Source: Bacillota bacterium (GTDB lineage Bacteria > Bacillota > Desulfotomaculia > Desulfotomaculales > Desulfallaceae). From it: a stretch of DNA of 64,000 bases. The DNA lies in assembly GCA_023439185.1 (NCBI GenBank), contig JAEXOR010000003.1:1-64000 (forward strand). The letters are read 5' to 3'. The position numbers and the translations under genes are program-made. Numbering within the stretch: position 1 is the stretch's first letter; each line of letters opens with the position of its first letter. Below the pieces are notes generated by a model. The model saw only the letters and a list, made by a program, of their open reading frames with translations, searched no databases and was not told the DNA's origin. This document shows positions 25,108-35,500 of the stretch, in pieces.

Positions 25108-25233
25108 TTAAGTGACATATAAATTTATACCTAAATCTATTCCCAGTTCTGATATTCTTTTTAATATTTCATTATTTAGGCTGATGCCTGCTTGAGCTTT
25201 AGTTGAGAAAAAGTAGCCACAGTAAAAATCCAT
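25108..25233 (-). pseudogene. C-terminal remnant of a DUF4279 immunity-like gene
   Basis: The minus strand encodes 41 residues ending 'ISELGIDLGINLYVT', including 'MDFYCGYFFS' and 'GISLNNEILKRI'. This matches the C-terminal portion of DUF4279 proteins and aligns with the end of the complete DUF4279 gene in this island ('LTKEIVLFLASINAEVGFDLY'). It is fused at about 25239 to an RHS core in a different frame. The upstream half of the gene and the toxin tip that should lie between are missing, as expected for a deletion between them. Confidence 0.6.
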
Positions 25234-26142
25234 CTTGAAGGGTTGTCTTTTGGGTTCTTAACCCCTCGGGGTCGTAGTGATAGTTGTAGGTAGCACCGCC
25301 GGTGGTGAATGCGGCCAGTTGGTTCCAGTTGTTGTAGTCGAATTCACCGGGAATGAACCCGTCCAGGCTTTTATCGTTCACAGAGGCAATAATCCGGTTG
25401 CCCCTGGCGTCGTACTGGTAATTGATTTGTTCGCCGTTTGGTCTTCGTATCCCGGTCAGCCGGTTCAGGGCGTCATAGGTGTAATTGGCGGTCTGGCCGT
25501 TTTCGGTGATGGCGATGATGTTGCCGTTATTGTCGTAGCCGTAGCTGTATTGGGTGATAACCTGGCTGCCCAGCTTGTTGGTCATTGTTTTCAGCCGGTT
25601 GATGTTGTCGTAGGTGTATTCCGCGCGGATGCTTGTGCCGTTGGCCAACTGGGGATAGTTTACCGCTTTGACCATCCCGTCGGGGTAGTATTCATAGGTA
25701 AAGTTTTTTCCATCCGCAATTACGGTGGTTAACCGGTTCAGTTTATTGTGCTGGTAGTTGGTTGATAAACCAAAGGGGTCGGTGACCCTGGTTTTGTTAC
25801 CCAGAATGTCGTACTCAAAATTGACGTTGTAGTCGGCGGTTTTTCTTTGCTTGGTCAGTCCGGTGCTGTAAAAGTCGAAGGTTAGCGGTTCCCCGTTTAC
25901 GGTGCTGTCGTTTACGGGCTGGTATTTTTCCACGCCCCCCAAGGGGCTGTGGTAGTATTTGACGACATCCTGGTTGGCCCTGCTTTCCTTCAGGCTGTTG
26001 TCTGCATAGTACTGCATGGTAGTGATTTTGCCCGCAGGGTCTTTGATCTCCACCGGCAGGCCGTTGGCGTTGTATTTATAGGTGCCGGGCTGTCCCGCCG
26101 GGAGCCGCCTGGATACCAGGAGGCCTCTTTCGTCGTATTGCT
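25199..26142 (-). pseudogene. Orphan RHS core fragment (truncated duplicate)
   Basis: About 310 codons of YD-repeat protein, roughly 90 percent identical by eye to residues near 1200-1515 of the complete RHS protein (for example 'SLDGFIPGEFDYNNWNQLAAF' against 'SLDGFISGEFDYNNWDQLAAF'). It has no start codon context: the left part joins unrelated AT-rich DNA at about 26142 after 'QYDERGLLVSRRLPAG'. The right part breaks at about 25239 after 'EGLRTQKTT' and runs out of frame into a DUF4279 remnant. It lacks the signal peptide, the conserved 'DPLGYVDPSGH' end of the RHS core and any toxin tip, so it is not expected to be functional; it could donate sequence for recombination with the intact gene. 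Confidence 0.85.
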
Positions 26143-26426
26143 AAGAGCACACATGAATTATTCGGTATTATTTTCCACTTTTTGAACAACAATTGAATTA
26201 GCAAAAAAATCATGTATAGCCCTTTTTCTGTATTGCTATTAATTGGTAAAATATTGAGAAGTAAAATAATACGTATAAAACCGGATAATGTTAGGAATAA
26301 GACATCTGCTTGAAGCTCGTTTAAGTCCTATAAGGTTCTAAATACCATTGATTGATATCCCTGGTAAACCGATCACCTATGGGGTCAAGCATGACCCCAT
26401 AGAAAATTCCTGGTTATATTAATGTC
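26143..26426. other. AT-rich spacer without recognisable gene
   Basis: 284 bp downstream of the immunity-like gene and upstream of the orphan RHS fragment. The only structure seen is a perfect 11-bp palindrome with a 4-nt loop at 26377-26402 (CTATGGGGTCA/TGACCCCATAG), 25 nt past the immunity gene stop; it lacks a U-run on the minus strand. No coding similarity was recognised in any frame. Confidence 0.6.
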
Positions 26427-26822
26427 TCAATAAATATAAAGATCAAATCCTACTTCTGCGTTAATAGATGCTAAAAACAAAACAATTTCCTTAGTCAAAA
26501 CTATCTCTGGCTTATCTCCATCTTCCATCCATATGGTAACACAAAATCCAACCGATATCTTATGATTACTGCAAATCTGGTTAATTACCTTTTCTTTTCC
26601 AACTAATAATTTCATTAGCTTTTCAAATTGCCTAAAAACAACCTTACAGCTTTCCTTTTCTGTAGTTAGTAACCACTCTGTATGTGCAAGCTCTTCTATC
26701 GGAAAATCTTTTTTTTCTCTTATCTGTGTGGGAGTTAATTGCATTTGATCTGTAACATCATTAACATCAAAATCGTCTCCTTCAAAGAAAAAACAAACTT
26801 CAATTTTTGGTAAATTTTCCAT
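26427..26822 (-). CDS. DUF4279 domain-containing protein, probable RHS immunity protein
   Basis: About 131 residues. It shows the DUF4279 pattern: early 'CFFFEGDDFDVNDVTDQMQLTPTQIREK' region, a central 'HTEWLLTTEKE', and a C-terminal 'LTKEIVLFLASINAEVGFDLYIY'. It begins 19 bp after the stop of the RHS toxin gene, exactly where cognate immunity genes of polymorphic toxins lie, and is AT-rich like the toxin tip. Start ATG 26822 with GGAG 10 nt upstream; an in-frame ATG further up lies inside the RHS gene. Immunity function is inferred from position and family habit, not shown by sequence. Confidence 0.78.
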   Translation of the reverse strand: MENLPKIEVCFFFEGDDFDVNDVTDQMQLTPTQIREKKDFPIEELAHTEWLLTTEKESCKVVFRQFEKLMKLLVGKEKVINQICSNHKISVGFCVTIWMEDGDKPEIVLTKEIVLFLASINAEVGFDLYIY

Positions 26823-26841
26823 AATTTCATATCTCCGTTTT

Positions 26842-29800
26842 TTATTTTTTATATACCCCTGTTCGTACTTGTGCCCCATTTTGTATGCCTTCTAAGACTA
26901 TTTCTCCTGTTTTTTTGTCAACTTTCATATTAAATTTAGATATTTGGCTTTTGCCCACATAAGCTTTCTTTAAATCTTCTGCTCCTGTGTACCCATGTTC
27001 TATTGCAATTTTTTCAGCTATTTTAGTATCTAGTTTATTTAAACTAGTCTTCCCCGCGCCCTTAATTCCCTTAATTATTCCGAATCCACCATTAACTGGC
27101 CCTTTCACTCTTCCCCCTACAAAGGGAGTATCCCACCACTCTTTTGCAATAGGAGCAATTTCATTATAAATAGATTCGCCTGTATCATAAATAAACTCAC
27201 CAAAAACTCTTCCTCCTTCAGCTCCATATTCTATTGCATTATCCCAGGCATTTTGCAAATTTTGCTTACTAAATTGATCTCGTGCAGCACCCAAGTCATT
27301 CAAAATGCCAGTCATAGTCAGACTTGCCACTAATATCCCGGGTGGTTTTGAACTGCTTGAGCTTTTGGGTACGCTTGAACTGCTTGACTTTGAGCTTCCC
27401 GAGGAACGGGACATGCTGGAGATAACACTAACCGCCACACTAACTGCGGTTCTGATAACCGCTCCAATGGAAAAATGTCCTGAGGGGTCTACGTATCCCA
27501 GGGGATCATTTTCCACATACGTATATTGGTTTAAGGTCAGCGGGTTGGTTATATCGCCTTCCAGGGTATCCCTGGATATAAACCTGCCGATGGTGGGATC
27601 GTAGTATCTGGCCCTTAAGTAGTACAGCCCGCTTTCGTCGTCAAAATATTCACCGGCATATTTTAACGGCTGGGGCAACTGTTCCTGCATGAACAGAATA
27701 TTGCCCCATTCGTCGTATGAATAGTTGTTTATTATAACGCCATTGGCGTCTATTACTTTTACGACGTCGCCGTGGCCGTTGTAAATGTAATAGTAGTAGG
27801 CGCCGTTTATTTTCCGGGCCAGGGCGTTTATGCCCCATATGTTCTGTGCGGTTGCTGTGCCGCCGTCGTTCGACTCGGCAATGACCATGCCGCTGTCGTC
27901 TAAATGATAGCGGGTAGTACCGGCGGGGGTTGTCTTTTGGGTTCTTAACCCCTCGGGGTCGTAGTGATAGTTGTAGGTATCCCCGCCGGTGGTGAATGCG
28001 GCCAGTTGGTCCCAGTTGTTGTAGTCGAATTCCCCGGAAATGAACCCGTCCAGACTTTTATCGTTCACAGAGGCAATAACCCGGTTGCCCCTGGTGTCGT
28101 ACTGGTAAGTGATTTGTTCACCGCTTGGTCTTCGTATCCCGGTCAGCCGGTTCAGGGCGTCGTAAGTGTAGTTGGCGGTCTGGCCGTTTTCGGTGATGGC
28201 GATGATGTTGCCATTGTTGTCGTAGTTGTAGCTGTATTGGGTGATAACCTGGCTGCCCAGCTTATTTGTCATGGTGGTCAGCCGGTTGATGTTGTCGTAG
28301 GTGTATTCCGCGCGGATGCTTGTGCCGTTGGCCAACTGGGGATAGTTTACCGCTTTGACCATCCCGTCGGGGTAGTATTCGTAGGTGAAGTTTTTCCCAT
28401 CCGCGGTAACTTTGGTTAACCGGTTTAGTTTGTTGTACTGGTAGTTGGTTGATAAACCAAAGGGGTCGGTGACCTTGGTTTTGTTACCCAGTATGTCGTA
28501 CTCAAAACCGACGTTGTAGTTGGCGGTTCTTCTTTGTTTGGTCAGTCCGGTGCTGTAAAAGTCGAAGGTTAGCGGTTCGCCGTACCCGGTGGTGTCGTTT
28601 ACGGGCTGGTATTTTTCCACGCCCCCCAGTGGGCTGTAGTAATATTGTATCCGGTCCTGGTTGGTTCTTTTTTCCGCAAGGCTGTTGTCCGCGTAATATT
28701 GCATGGTGGTGATCTTGCCCGAAGGGGCTATTATCTCCACCGGCAGACCGTTGGCGTTGTATTTATAGGCGCCGGGCTGTCCCGCCGGGAGTTGCCTGGA
28801 TACCATGAGGCCTCTTTCGTCATATTGCTTTGTGGTGGAATAGGTATCCGCGCCCTGGTATTGTTTGATTTGGGTCAGGTTCCCCAGCCGGTCGTAATCG
28901 TAGTCGGTGGTTTCCGCCAGGGCGTTGGTAACTTTGTTCAGCCGGTTCAAGGCGTCGTAACCGAATATTGTGTTATTATTGTTGGCGTCAATTATTTTGG
29001 TAACGTTGCCGGCCAGATCGTACTCGTATTTTTCTTCAACGGCGGCTCCGCTCGGCCCGTCGGGAAAGCCTTTTCTTGAAATTGTCCGGCCCCACTGGTC
29101 GTAGGTTTCCACGTAGTGGTTTTCGGCCATCCCGGTATCCGCCGGGGTAAATGTGGTGGTCTTGGTGCGGTTTGTTATGTCATAATCGAAGGTATGGAAA
29201 TTCCCCTGGGGGTCGGTGACTTTCTTTAAGCGGTTCCATTCGTCACTGAGATATTTCGTCTTGTAGCCATTGGCGTCTTTGGTCCAGGTTAACTGGCCGT
29301 ATTTGTTGTATCCGTATGTCGCCGGCACCCAAATCCCCCGGTCGTAATCCCAGTACATGGCCAAAAGCAGGTTTCCGTGATCATCATAATAACTGTAGGC
29401 ATCCGAGAATAAGGAGCCGTTTTCAGTTTTATAGTTTCTAACTCTAAAAGTCCTCTGTGGATCTTCTACGGAAGGATTACCAGGATAGATATAATTATCG
29501 TATTCAAAGTTATCCTCCACTACGTAGTCTCCGTTTTGACCGGTTGAAGCCGGATAGGTTATCTTTTTAATCCTGCCTTGCAAGTCGTATTCATAACTGG
29601 TTATGCTGCCCAAGGCGTCCTCTTCGCTGAGCACATTGCCCCGGATGAATTCGTAGTTTTTTATGGTTGTGCCGGTCTTTTGAACTCCCGCTTCGGTATA
29701 ATAACCGGTGATAATGGCGGGAAAGGCAAAGTAAGCCCCGGTATAGTCGTAATCGGTCCTGGTGATTCGCCCATCACTGTGGTATATTCTTGACCTGGTG

Positions 29801-32475
29801 AGATTACCCGGATGGTTCGCGTCCCCGTATGTGTATTTGGTAATTTCTCCTTTGGCGTTGGTGGTGGATGTTGCGCGCCCCGTGCTGTCGTAGTTGGTTG
29901 ACTCGGTAAGCATTAACCCGGGGTTTTGGTAATAGCTTTTTGTCTTTAAGAACTTATGTTTTGAATCATAGGTATAGCTAATGGTATGTTGGTTTTTAAC
30001 GGCGCTGTTGTTCCACTGAGTCGGAGTCAGTGGCGCTGTCTCGGAAGCAACACCGCCCCAGTCGTTATAGGCGTATCCCGTGTAAAGGGTAAAGACGCTG
30101 CCGCCGGGGTTATAGAGCTCATTTTTAATCTTGGTGACGTTATCTTTAAAACTGGAATGGTATTCTTCATAATAAGTGATTTCCTTTTCGCCGCTGGAAT
30201 GGCTTTGTTCTGTCTTAAATTTTCGCTTGCCCTTGTAGGTTTCTTTGCTCACCAGACCATTGTCTTGCTTTACGGTGCCGGTAAACTGGTAATTGGGGTT
30301 TTCATACAAGCTGTACGGACCGGGATAACCCGTTTCATTGTTATAATTTGTTCCGTTATGGTTTCCGCTATATGAATAGGTTCGCCGGTAATTTGTTCCT
30401 GAATAACCGTCACTGTATGCTTTTTGTTCATAGCGTTTGGCGATTCGGTGGGTTTCGTAAAAACCATCCGCTCCCAAGTGTTTGGTGGTCTTTTGATATT
30501 CATATGTTGTTTTGGAATTCCTTGGATAGATTGCGTTTAATAGAGGTCGAGACGACCAACCGGAGTAATTGCTTACGGTTTTTTCCCAAAAACTATATTT
30601 TTCCTCAGGGTAGGTATAATCATAATAATTATACAGTTCTCCGTCATAATAGCTATAGAGTCTCGGGTATCTCCTTTGCTCGTCCCATGTAGACCAGTGG
30701 AAGTTGTAGATACATTTTCCCCGGGTATAGGTTAGGGTATGGCTGTTTGTTAATGATGGGTCGCTAACCTTAACGGTGATTGTTCCGCCATCGGAGTTTT
30801 CTTCATAAAGCTTATCGTTATATTTGAAAGTTACTTTACGACCGATGCTGTCGGTAATTTCGGAAATTAACGGCCAGGCTCTGTCAAACCTGACTTTGTC
30901 TATCCATGTTTTTCCGCTGGCGCTGGTATTTGAAAATTCTATTTTAATATATTTTGCGTTGGAAGAAGTAACAAAATTTTGGGATAATAACTCCCAAGCA
31001 TTATTGACGGCAGAGGTTTTCGCGGCGCCTCGTTTAATCTCATTATAATTTTGGTTATATTCACGGTAAGTAAGCTGGGCATTACCACTGGTCAGTTGAT
31101 TATAAATGTAACCGCTAAGGTAATATTTTGTATTGGGCAGCACCGGTACATAACTGGAAAATGATGATTGGCTGGTTCCGGAACCGCTGAACTTCAGCGA
31201 AGTGGTATCATCTTTACCAAATGTCTGATCGTAAGAATAATACCCGTTAGTGGTCCAAATACCCTGGTTCTCCGGGTATTCAAAGTCATTATTGGGAGTG
31301 CGGTTGGTTACAGGTTTTTCTGTATGTTTAAATATTATCTGGTTCCCAAACCGGTCCACAACGCCCGTCAACCGCCCATCTGCAGCAAAGTACCTTTTGG
31401 TTTGGTCGGCTGTGACGAATGAATACTGGGATGTCACCTGCCCGTTGGAAAAACTGGTATCGTTGTTAAACTTGGCATCTTTCAGGTAATAGTTTTCCAG
31501 GTTGCTGTATGTTCCGGCGGAAAAATTCACATGGTATACGTTTCCTTCACCGGTATGGTAGTAGAGCTCTTTATTTCCGCCTTCCTCTTCTATCTGGATG
31601 GAGGGAAAGCCGAGAGACCAGCCCATACCCAGAGCGTATCTGTTCAGATAATAGGTTGAGTAATCATTGTACCCGTAGGAGCCGTCACCTGAAATACGCC
31701 GGTCGCCGAACATTGATTGATTGCTTTGATATATCCTGCTAATTGCTAAATCCAGGCCGTTTCTGCCCGGCAGTTTAATATCCGTTTGTTTAATTGTCAG
31801 GTCACCGGTCTGGGGTGAGATTATTTCTTCCGTATCGGCCCAGGCGGAATATTTCTCGTTGTTGACCCCGTTCATAACCGATGGGCCGACCAATGTGTTG
31901 TACCAGGCTTGATTGGCGCTGCTCTGAGTTATCATCGCAGACAGCTTCTGTTCGGTTGTTTCGTATACTTCTTTGGACACGGAGTTGTATTGTTCTGTGT
32001 ATACGCTGTCCACTATTGATTCCTTTTGTTCTTGATATAGCTTGTCCTCTACGGATTCATTTTGGTATTTATATACTTTCTCCGACACTGATTGTTCTTT
32101 AGCTGATAATTTGCCCAAAAGATCCAGCCTGTTGTGTTTTTTGAGAGTGTCATAGTATGCGGAGTGGCCGTAAATAAAATCGACAACAGAGCCGTTTTGC
32201 GGCGTATGAAGCTCCATAATTTCATTTTTTATGGGAGGTTCTATTTTATCCTTAATAAAAAAAGTTAGTTGTTCTTTATATGTTTTTCCGGAAACCGAGT
32301 GCTCTTTGTCACCCGGAATCAGGAGTTCTTCTAAAGCATCCATTTCATCAGTATCTGTGGGAACGGTTGAAATGCTATTTGGCCCGGCGGTTAAACCATC
32401 GATTTGAGCAAATACCGGTAGCGGTATGTTTAGCAATAAGGATAAAATCAGCAAATATACTAAGCACTTTTTCAA
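26842..32475 (-). CDS. Secreted RHS/YD-repeat polymorphic toxin-like protein
   Basis: 1877 residues. Signal peptide (1-23, cut near VFAQ). Residues 129-176 hold four 12-13-residue repeats of the SVxxxxYxxQ type; a DUF6531-like N-terminal cap runs from about 217; a carbohydrate-binding-module-like beta domain spans 392-533; YD repeats ('YDALNRLTG', 'YDERGLMV') continue to about 1650. The core ends with 'QYTYVENDPLGYVDPSGH', after which a 210-residue variable tip starts with two hydrophobic runs and a Ser-rich linker and ends 'DLKKAYVGKSQISKFNMKVD'. RHS proteins form a shell enclosing the tip toxin. The tip is AT-rich and resembles small nuclease-type polymorphic toxins (perhaps toxin type 33), not certain. 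TTG start with GGGGG upstream; 33 bp after the LamG gene. Confidence 0.9.
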   Translation of the reverse strand: MKKCLVYLLILSLLLNIPLPVFAQIDGLTAGPNSISTVPTDTDEMDALEELLIPGDKEHSVSGKTYKEQLTFFIKDKIEPPIKNEIMELHTPQNGSVVDFIYGHSAYYDTLKKHNRLDLLGKLSAKEQSVSEKVYKYQNESVEDKLYQEQKESIVDSVYTEQYNSVSKEVYETTEQKLSAMITQSSANQAWYNTLVGPSVMNGVNNEKYSAWADTEEIISPQTGDLTIKQTDIKLPGRNGLDLAISRIYQSNQSMFGDRRISGDGSYGYNDYSTYYLNRYALGMGWSLGFPSIQIEEEGGNKELYYHTGEGNVYHVNFSAGTYSNLENYYLKDAKFNNDTSFSNGQVTSQYSFVTADQTKRYFAADGRLTGVVDRFGNQIIFKHTEKPVTNRTPNNDFEYPENQGIWTTNGYYSYDQTFGKDDTTSLKFSGSGTSQSSFSSYVPVLPNTKYYLSGYIYNQLTSGNAQLTYREYNQNYNEIKRGAAKTSAVNNAWELLSQNFVTSSNAKYIKIEFSNTSASGKTWIDKVRFDRAWPLISEITDSIGRKVTFKYNDKLYEENSDGGTITVKVSDPSLTNSHTLTYTRGKCIYNFHWSTWDEQRRYPRLYSYYDGELYNYYDYTYPEEKYSFWEKTVSNYSGWSSRPLLNAIYPRNSKTTYEYQKTTKHLGADGFYETHRIAKRYEQKAYSDGYSGTNYRRTYSYSGNHNGTNYNNETGYPGPYSLYENPNYQFTGTVKQDNGLVSKETYKGKRKFKTEQSHSSGEKEITYYEEYHSSFKDNVTKIKNELYNPGGSVFTLYTGYAYNDWGGVASETAPLTPTQWNNSAVKNQHTISYTYDSKHKFLKTKSYYQNPGLMLTESTNYDSTGRATSTTNAKGEITKYTYGDANHPGNLTRSRIYHSDGRITRTDYDYTGAYFAFPAIITGYYTEAGVQKTGTTIKNYEFIRGNVLSEEDALGSITSYEYDLQGRIKKITYPASTGQNGDYVVEDNFEYDNYIYPGNPSVEDPQRTFRVRNYKTENGSLFSDAYSYYDDHGNLLLAMYWDYDRGIWVPATYGYNKYGQLTWTKDANGYKTKYLSDEWNRLKKVTDPQGNFHTFDYDITNRTKTTTFTPADTGMAENHYVETYDQWGRTISRKGFPDGPSGAAVEEKYEYDLAGNVTKIIDANNNNTIFGYDALNRLNKVTNALAETTDYDYDRLGNLTQIKQYQGADTYSTTKQYDERGLMVSRQLPAGQPGAYKYNANGLPVEIIAPSGKITTMQYYADNSLAEKRTNQDRIQYYYSPLGGVEKYQPVNDTTGYGEPLTFDFYSTGLTKQRRTANYNVGFEYDILGNKTKVTDPFGLSTNYQYNKLNRLTKVTADGKNFTYEYYPDGMVKAVNYPQLANGTSIRAEYTYDNINRLTTMTNKLGSQVITQYSYNYDNNGNIIAITENGQTANYTYDALNRLTGIRRPSGEQITYQYDTRGNRVIASVNDKSLDGFISGEFDYNNWDQLAAFTTGGDTYNYHYDPEGLRTQKTTPAGTTRYHLDDSGMVIAESNDGGTATAQNIWGINALARKINGAYYYYIYNGHGDVVKVIDANGVIINNYSYDEWGNILFMQEQLPQPLKYAGEYFDDESGLYYLRARYYDPTIGRFISRDTLEGDITNPLTLNQYTYVENDPLGYVDPSGHFSIGAVIRTAVSVAVSVISSMSRSSGSSKSSSSSVPKSSSSSKPPGILVASLTMTGILNDLGAARDQFSKQNLQNAWDNAIEYGAEGGRVFGEFIYDTGESIYNEIAPIAKEWWDTPFVGGRVKGPVNGGFGIIKGIKGAGKTSLNKLDTKIAEKIAIEHGYTGAEDLKKAYVGKSQISKFNMKVDKKTGEIVLEGIQNGAQVRTGVYKK

Positions 32476-32508
32476 CTAATTAGTCCCCCTTCTAATGTTT
32501 AAACATAA

Positions 32509-35500
32509 TTATTGGTTTATTGCGCGCCGTATCAAATTACCATTTTCATCATATTGGTAAATAATTGTTTTCTTTGGTGTAACAATAGTGTTTAAACGAT
32601 TTAAGCTGTCATAATAATAATTAATTACGGATACATAAGCGTCTAAAGTGTTATCAAACGATAACTTTAATGTCGTATCCGCATCGAAAGGAAATGGCTG
32701 ATTGCTCTGGTACACCGCCTGGTGTTCGGCCAGAGTGCGGGGAAGGTCGGAAATACGGAGGTCGGAAATAATGCCATTGCATTGTGCACTACCACTATTT
32801 GTACTACCTACATATATGCTTTCAGGAAGAGGGCCTATAGGCTCCAAATAAGCCGTTCCGGGATCATACTCCACCCCGTTGACGAATAGCTTCATTTGGC
32901 TGCCATCAATGGTCAGGGTAATATAATAATTTTGATCCTTTTCTATTACAGGACCGAGAGAGCTATTAAAGGTGACACCACCCGATCTAATACTTGCCAT
33001 TAGTTGGGTCGTACCCGAGGTTGTATAAAGCTGGTAATAATTATTGCTGTCTATATAAATTCTAAGCAGATACTCAGTATTTCCATCATTGAGATCATCT
33101 ACAGGCAGGTACTTTAAATCCACAGACCAGTCTCCTTTATTAATTATGCCCACCGTCGGAATAGCAAGGATTTCTGGAGAACGTTTACCCGAAGCATGCC
33201 AGGTGGTTGCATAACTTTTTTTAGACAGCATGGGTTTGCATATTTCAAACTCATTATTTGTACGCTGACCGCCGTCATATCCCAGATAAGCTCTGACTTT
33301 TGCAGTTCCGGCCGGCGCTGTTGCGGTTACCGAGTAAGTTTTAAACTCATTGGTAAGTTGATTTGAGAAATTTACATTCCCATAATTAATTACTGTATTA
33401 TTTGCGTCCAAAAACTGAATCATTGACCGAACAACTTGCACATCGCCTATTTTTCGATAGTCACATTGCAACGTCCAAACTTCCCCTTCAGCGGCCGGTT
33501 CAACCCTTTGATTTATATTGGTTCTGGTGGTGCCATTGTTGGCACTGGCGCGAACTATTCTTGCCGCTCCGCAATAAGAGTTGGTAAGTACCATACCTGT
33601 GGCATAGGACCAGTTAGTTAAAGAGTTAAAATTCGCATTGACCAAATATTGAGTAGTACCCTCTTCAATTAATATCCCCTGGTCGTAATCGGCCATTTCG
33701 TATCTGGGTTGATTTACTTCAACTTGGTTGCCGTTGAGGTTATAGGCAACCGATGATCGCTTAAATGAATTTGTATCGGGTGAACTGGCAATATATGAGA
33801 CTATTTCAAGATCACCGTCAAAAATCATTTTACATGTGGTATTAACATCAAAGGGTAAGGGTTGGCCGGAATGGTATCCTTCCTGGTGTTCCTCCAGGGA
33901 ACGGGGAAGGTTGGAAATACGGAGCTCAGAAATAATGCCATTGCATTGTGCACTACCACTATTTGTACTACCTATATATATGTTTTCAGGGAGAGGGCCT
34001 GCCGGCTCTAAATAAGCTGTTCCGGGATCATACTCTACTCCGTTGACAAATAGCTTCATTTGGTTGCCATCGCCAGTCAGGGTAATATAGTAATTTTGGT
34101 TCTTTTCTATTACAGGACCGAGAGGGCTATTAAAGGTGACACCACCCGATCTAATACTTGCCCTCAGTTGGGTCGTACCCGAGGTTGTATAAAGCTGGTA
34201 ATAATTATTGCTGTCTATATAAATCCTAAGCAGATACTCAGTATTTCCATCATTGAGATCATCCACTGGCATGTACTTTAAATCCACAGACCAGTCTCCT
34301 TTGTTAAACATGCATGCTGCCGGAATAGTAAGGATTTCTACAGAGCGTTTACCCATGGCATGCCAGGTGGTCGCATAGCTTTTTTTAGACAGCATGGGTT
34401 TACATATTTCAAACTCATTATTTGTACGCTGACTGCTGTCTAATCCCAAATAAGCTCTGATTCTTGCAGTCCCTGCCGGAGCTGTTGCGGTTACCGAGAA
34501 AGTTTTAAACCCATCAGTAAGCTGATTTGTAAAGTCTACGTTTTTATAATTGATTACTGTGTTGTTCGCGTCCAAGAACTGAATTCTTGACTGGACCTTT
34601 TCTACTTCACCTATTTTTCGATAGTCACATTGCAACGTCCAAACTTCTCCTTCGGCGGCCGGTTCAACCCTTTGATTTATATTGGTTCTGGTGGTGCCGT
34701 TATTGGCACTGGCGCGAACTATTTTTGCCGCTCCGTAATAAGAGTCGGTAAGTACCATACCTGTGGCATAGGACCAGTTAGTTAAAGAGTTAAAATCCGC
34801 ATTGACTAAATATTGAGTAGTGCCTTCCTCAATTAATATCCCCTGGTCGTAATCGGCCATTTCGTATCTGGGTTGATTTACTTCAACTTGATTACCGTTG
34901 AGGTTATAAGCAATTGATGACCGCTTCAATGAGCCACTTGCCAAGTATAATGTAGGATCGATTACTACAGGATAGGAGGCTTGTTTTAACCACAGTTCGT
35001 CAATAGAAACAACTAATTTGCCATCACTGGATATTTCAAAACTTACGTCATCGCATCTGTCGCCTTTTTTATCCATGGCAAATGGTTTGGTCATTATAAA
35101 AAGCAATTCTTTTGTTTCCGGTTCATAGAAAAGAACTATGCCATCCGGCGTTTTATTGTATAGTGTGTTGTGAGCCTCAAAATTAAAAGTGAACGAGTTT
35201 TTACCTGTGTACTTGTGCAGGATTATGTCTTCTTTAAGGCTATTTTGCCTAACTGTATAACGAATATCCGTATATGGATATATTTCTTCGTATTTTATTG
35301 AATTTTTATCCACTTTACCTGTTACTCTTTTTACCCCTTCCGGAGATATAAATAAATCCGCTCCCTTATGTGAAAATCTTAGTAAATTTACACCAGTATC
35401 TGGAGATAATCCAACATCAAGGCTACCGCCACGGTTAAAAATTTTAAATTTCGAATTTATGTTTTTGTTAACATCTAAAACAATATCTTCAATAAAAAAA

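Noticed and set aside
26377..26402. Terminator for the immunity-like gene
   Set aside because: The 11-bp palindrome is perfect but has no U-run on the minus strand; kept only as a palindrome within the spacer.
25277..28419. Plus-strand open frames of up to 151 codons with Val/Gly-rich repeats opposite the RHS genes
   Set aside because: They are antisense readings of the YD repeats, occur identically in both RHS copies, and have no ribosome site or family resemblance.
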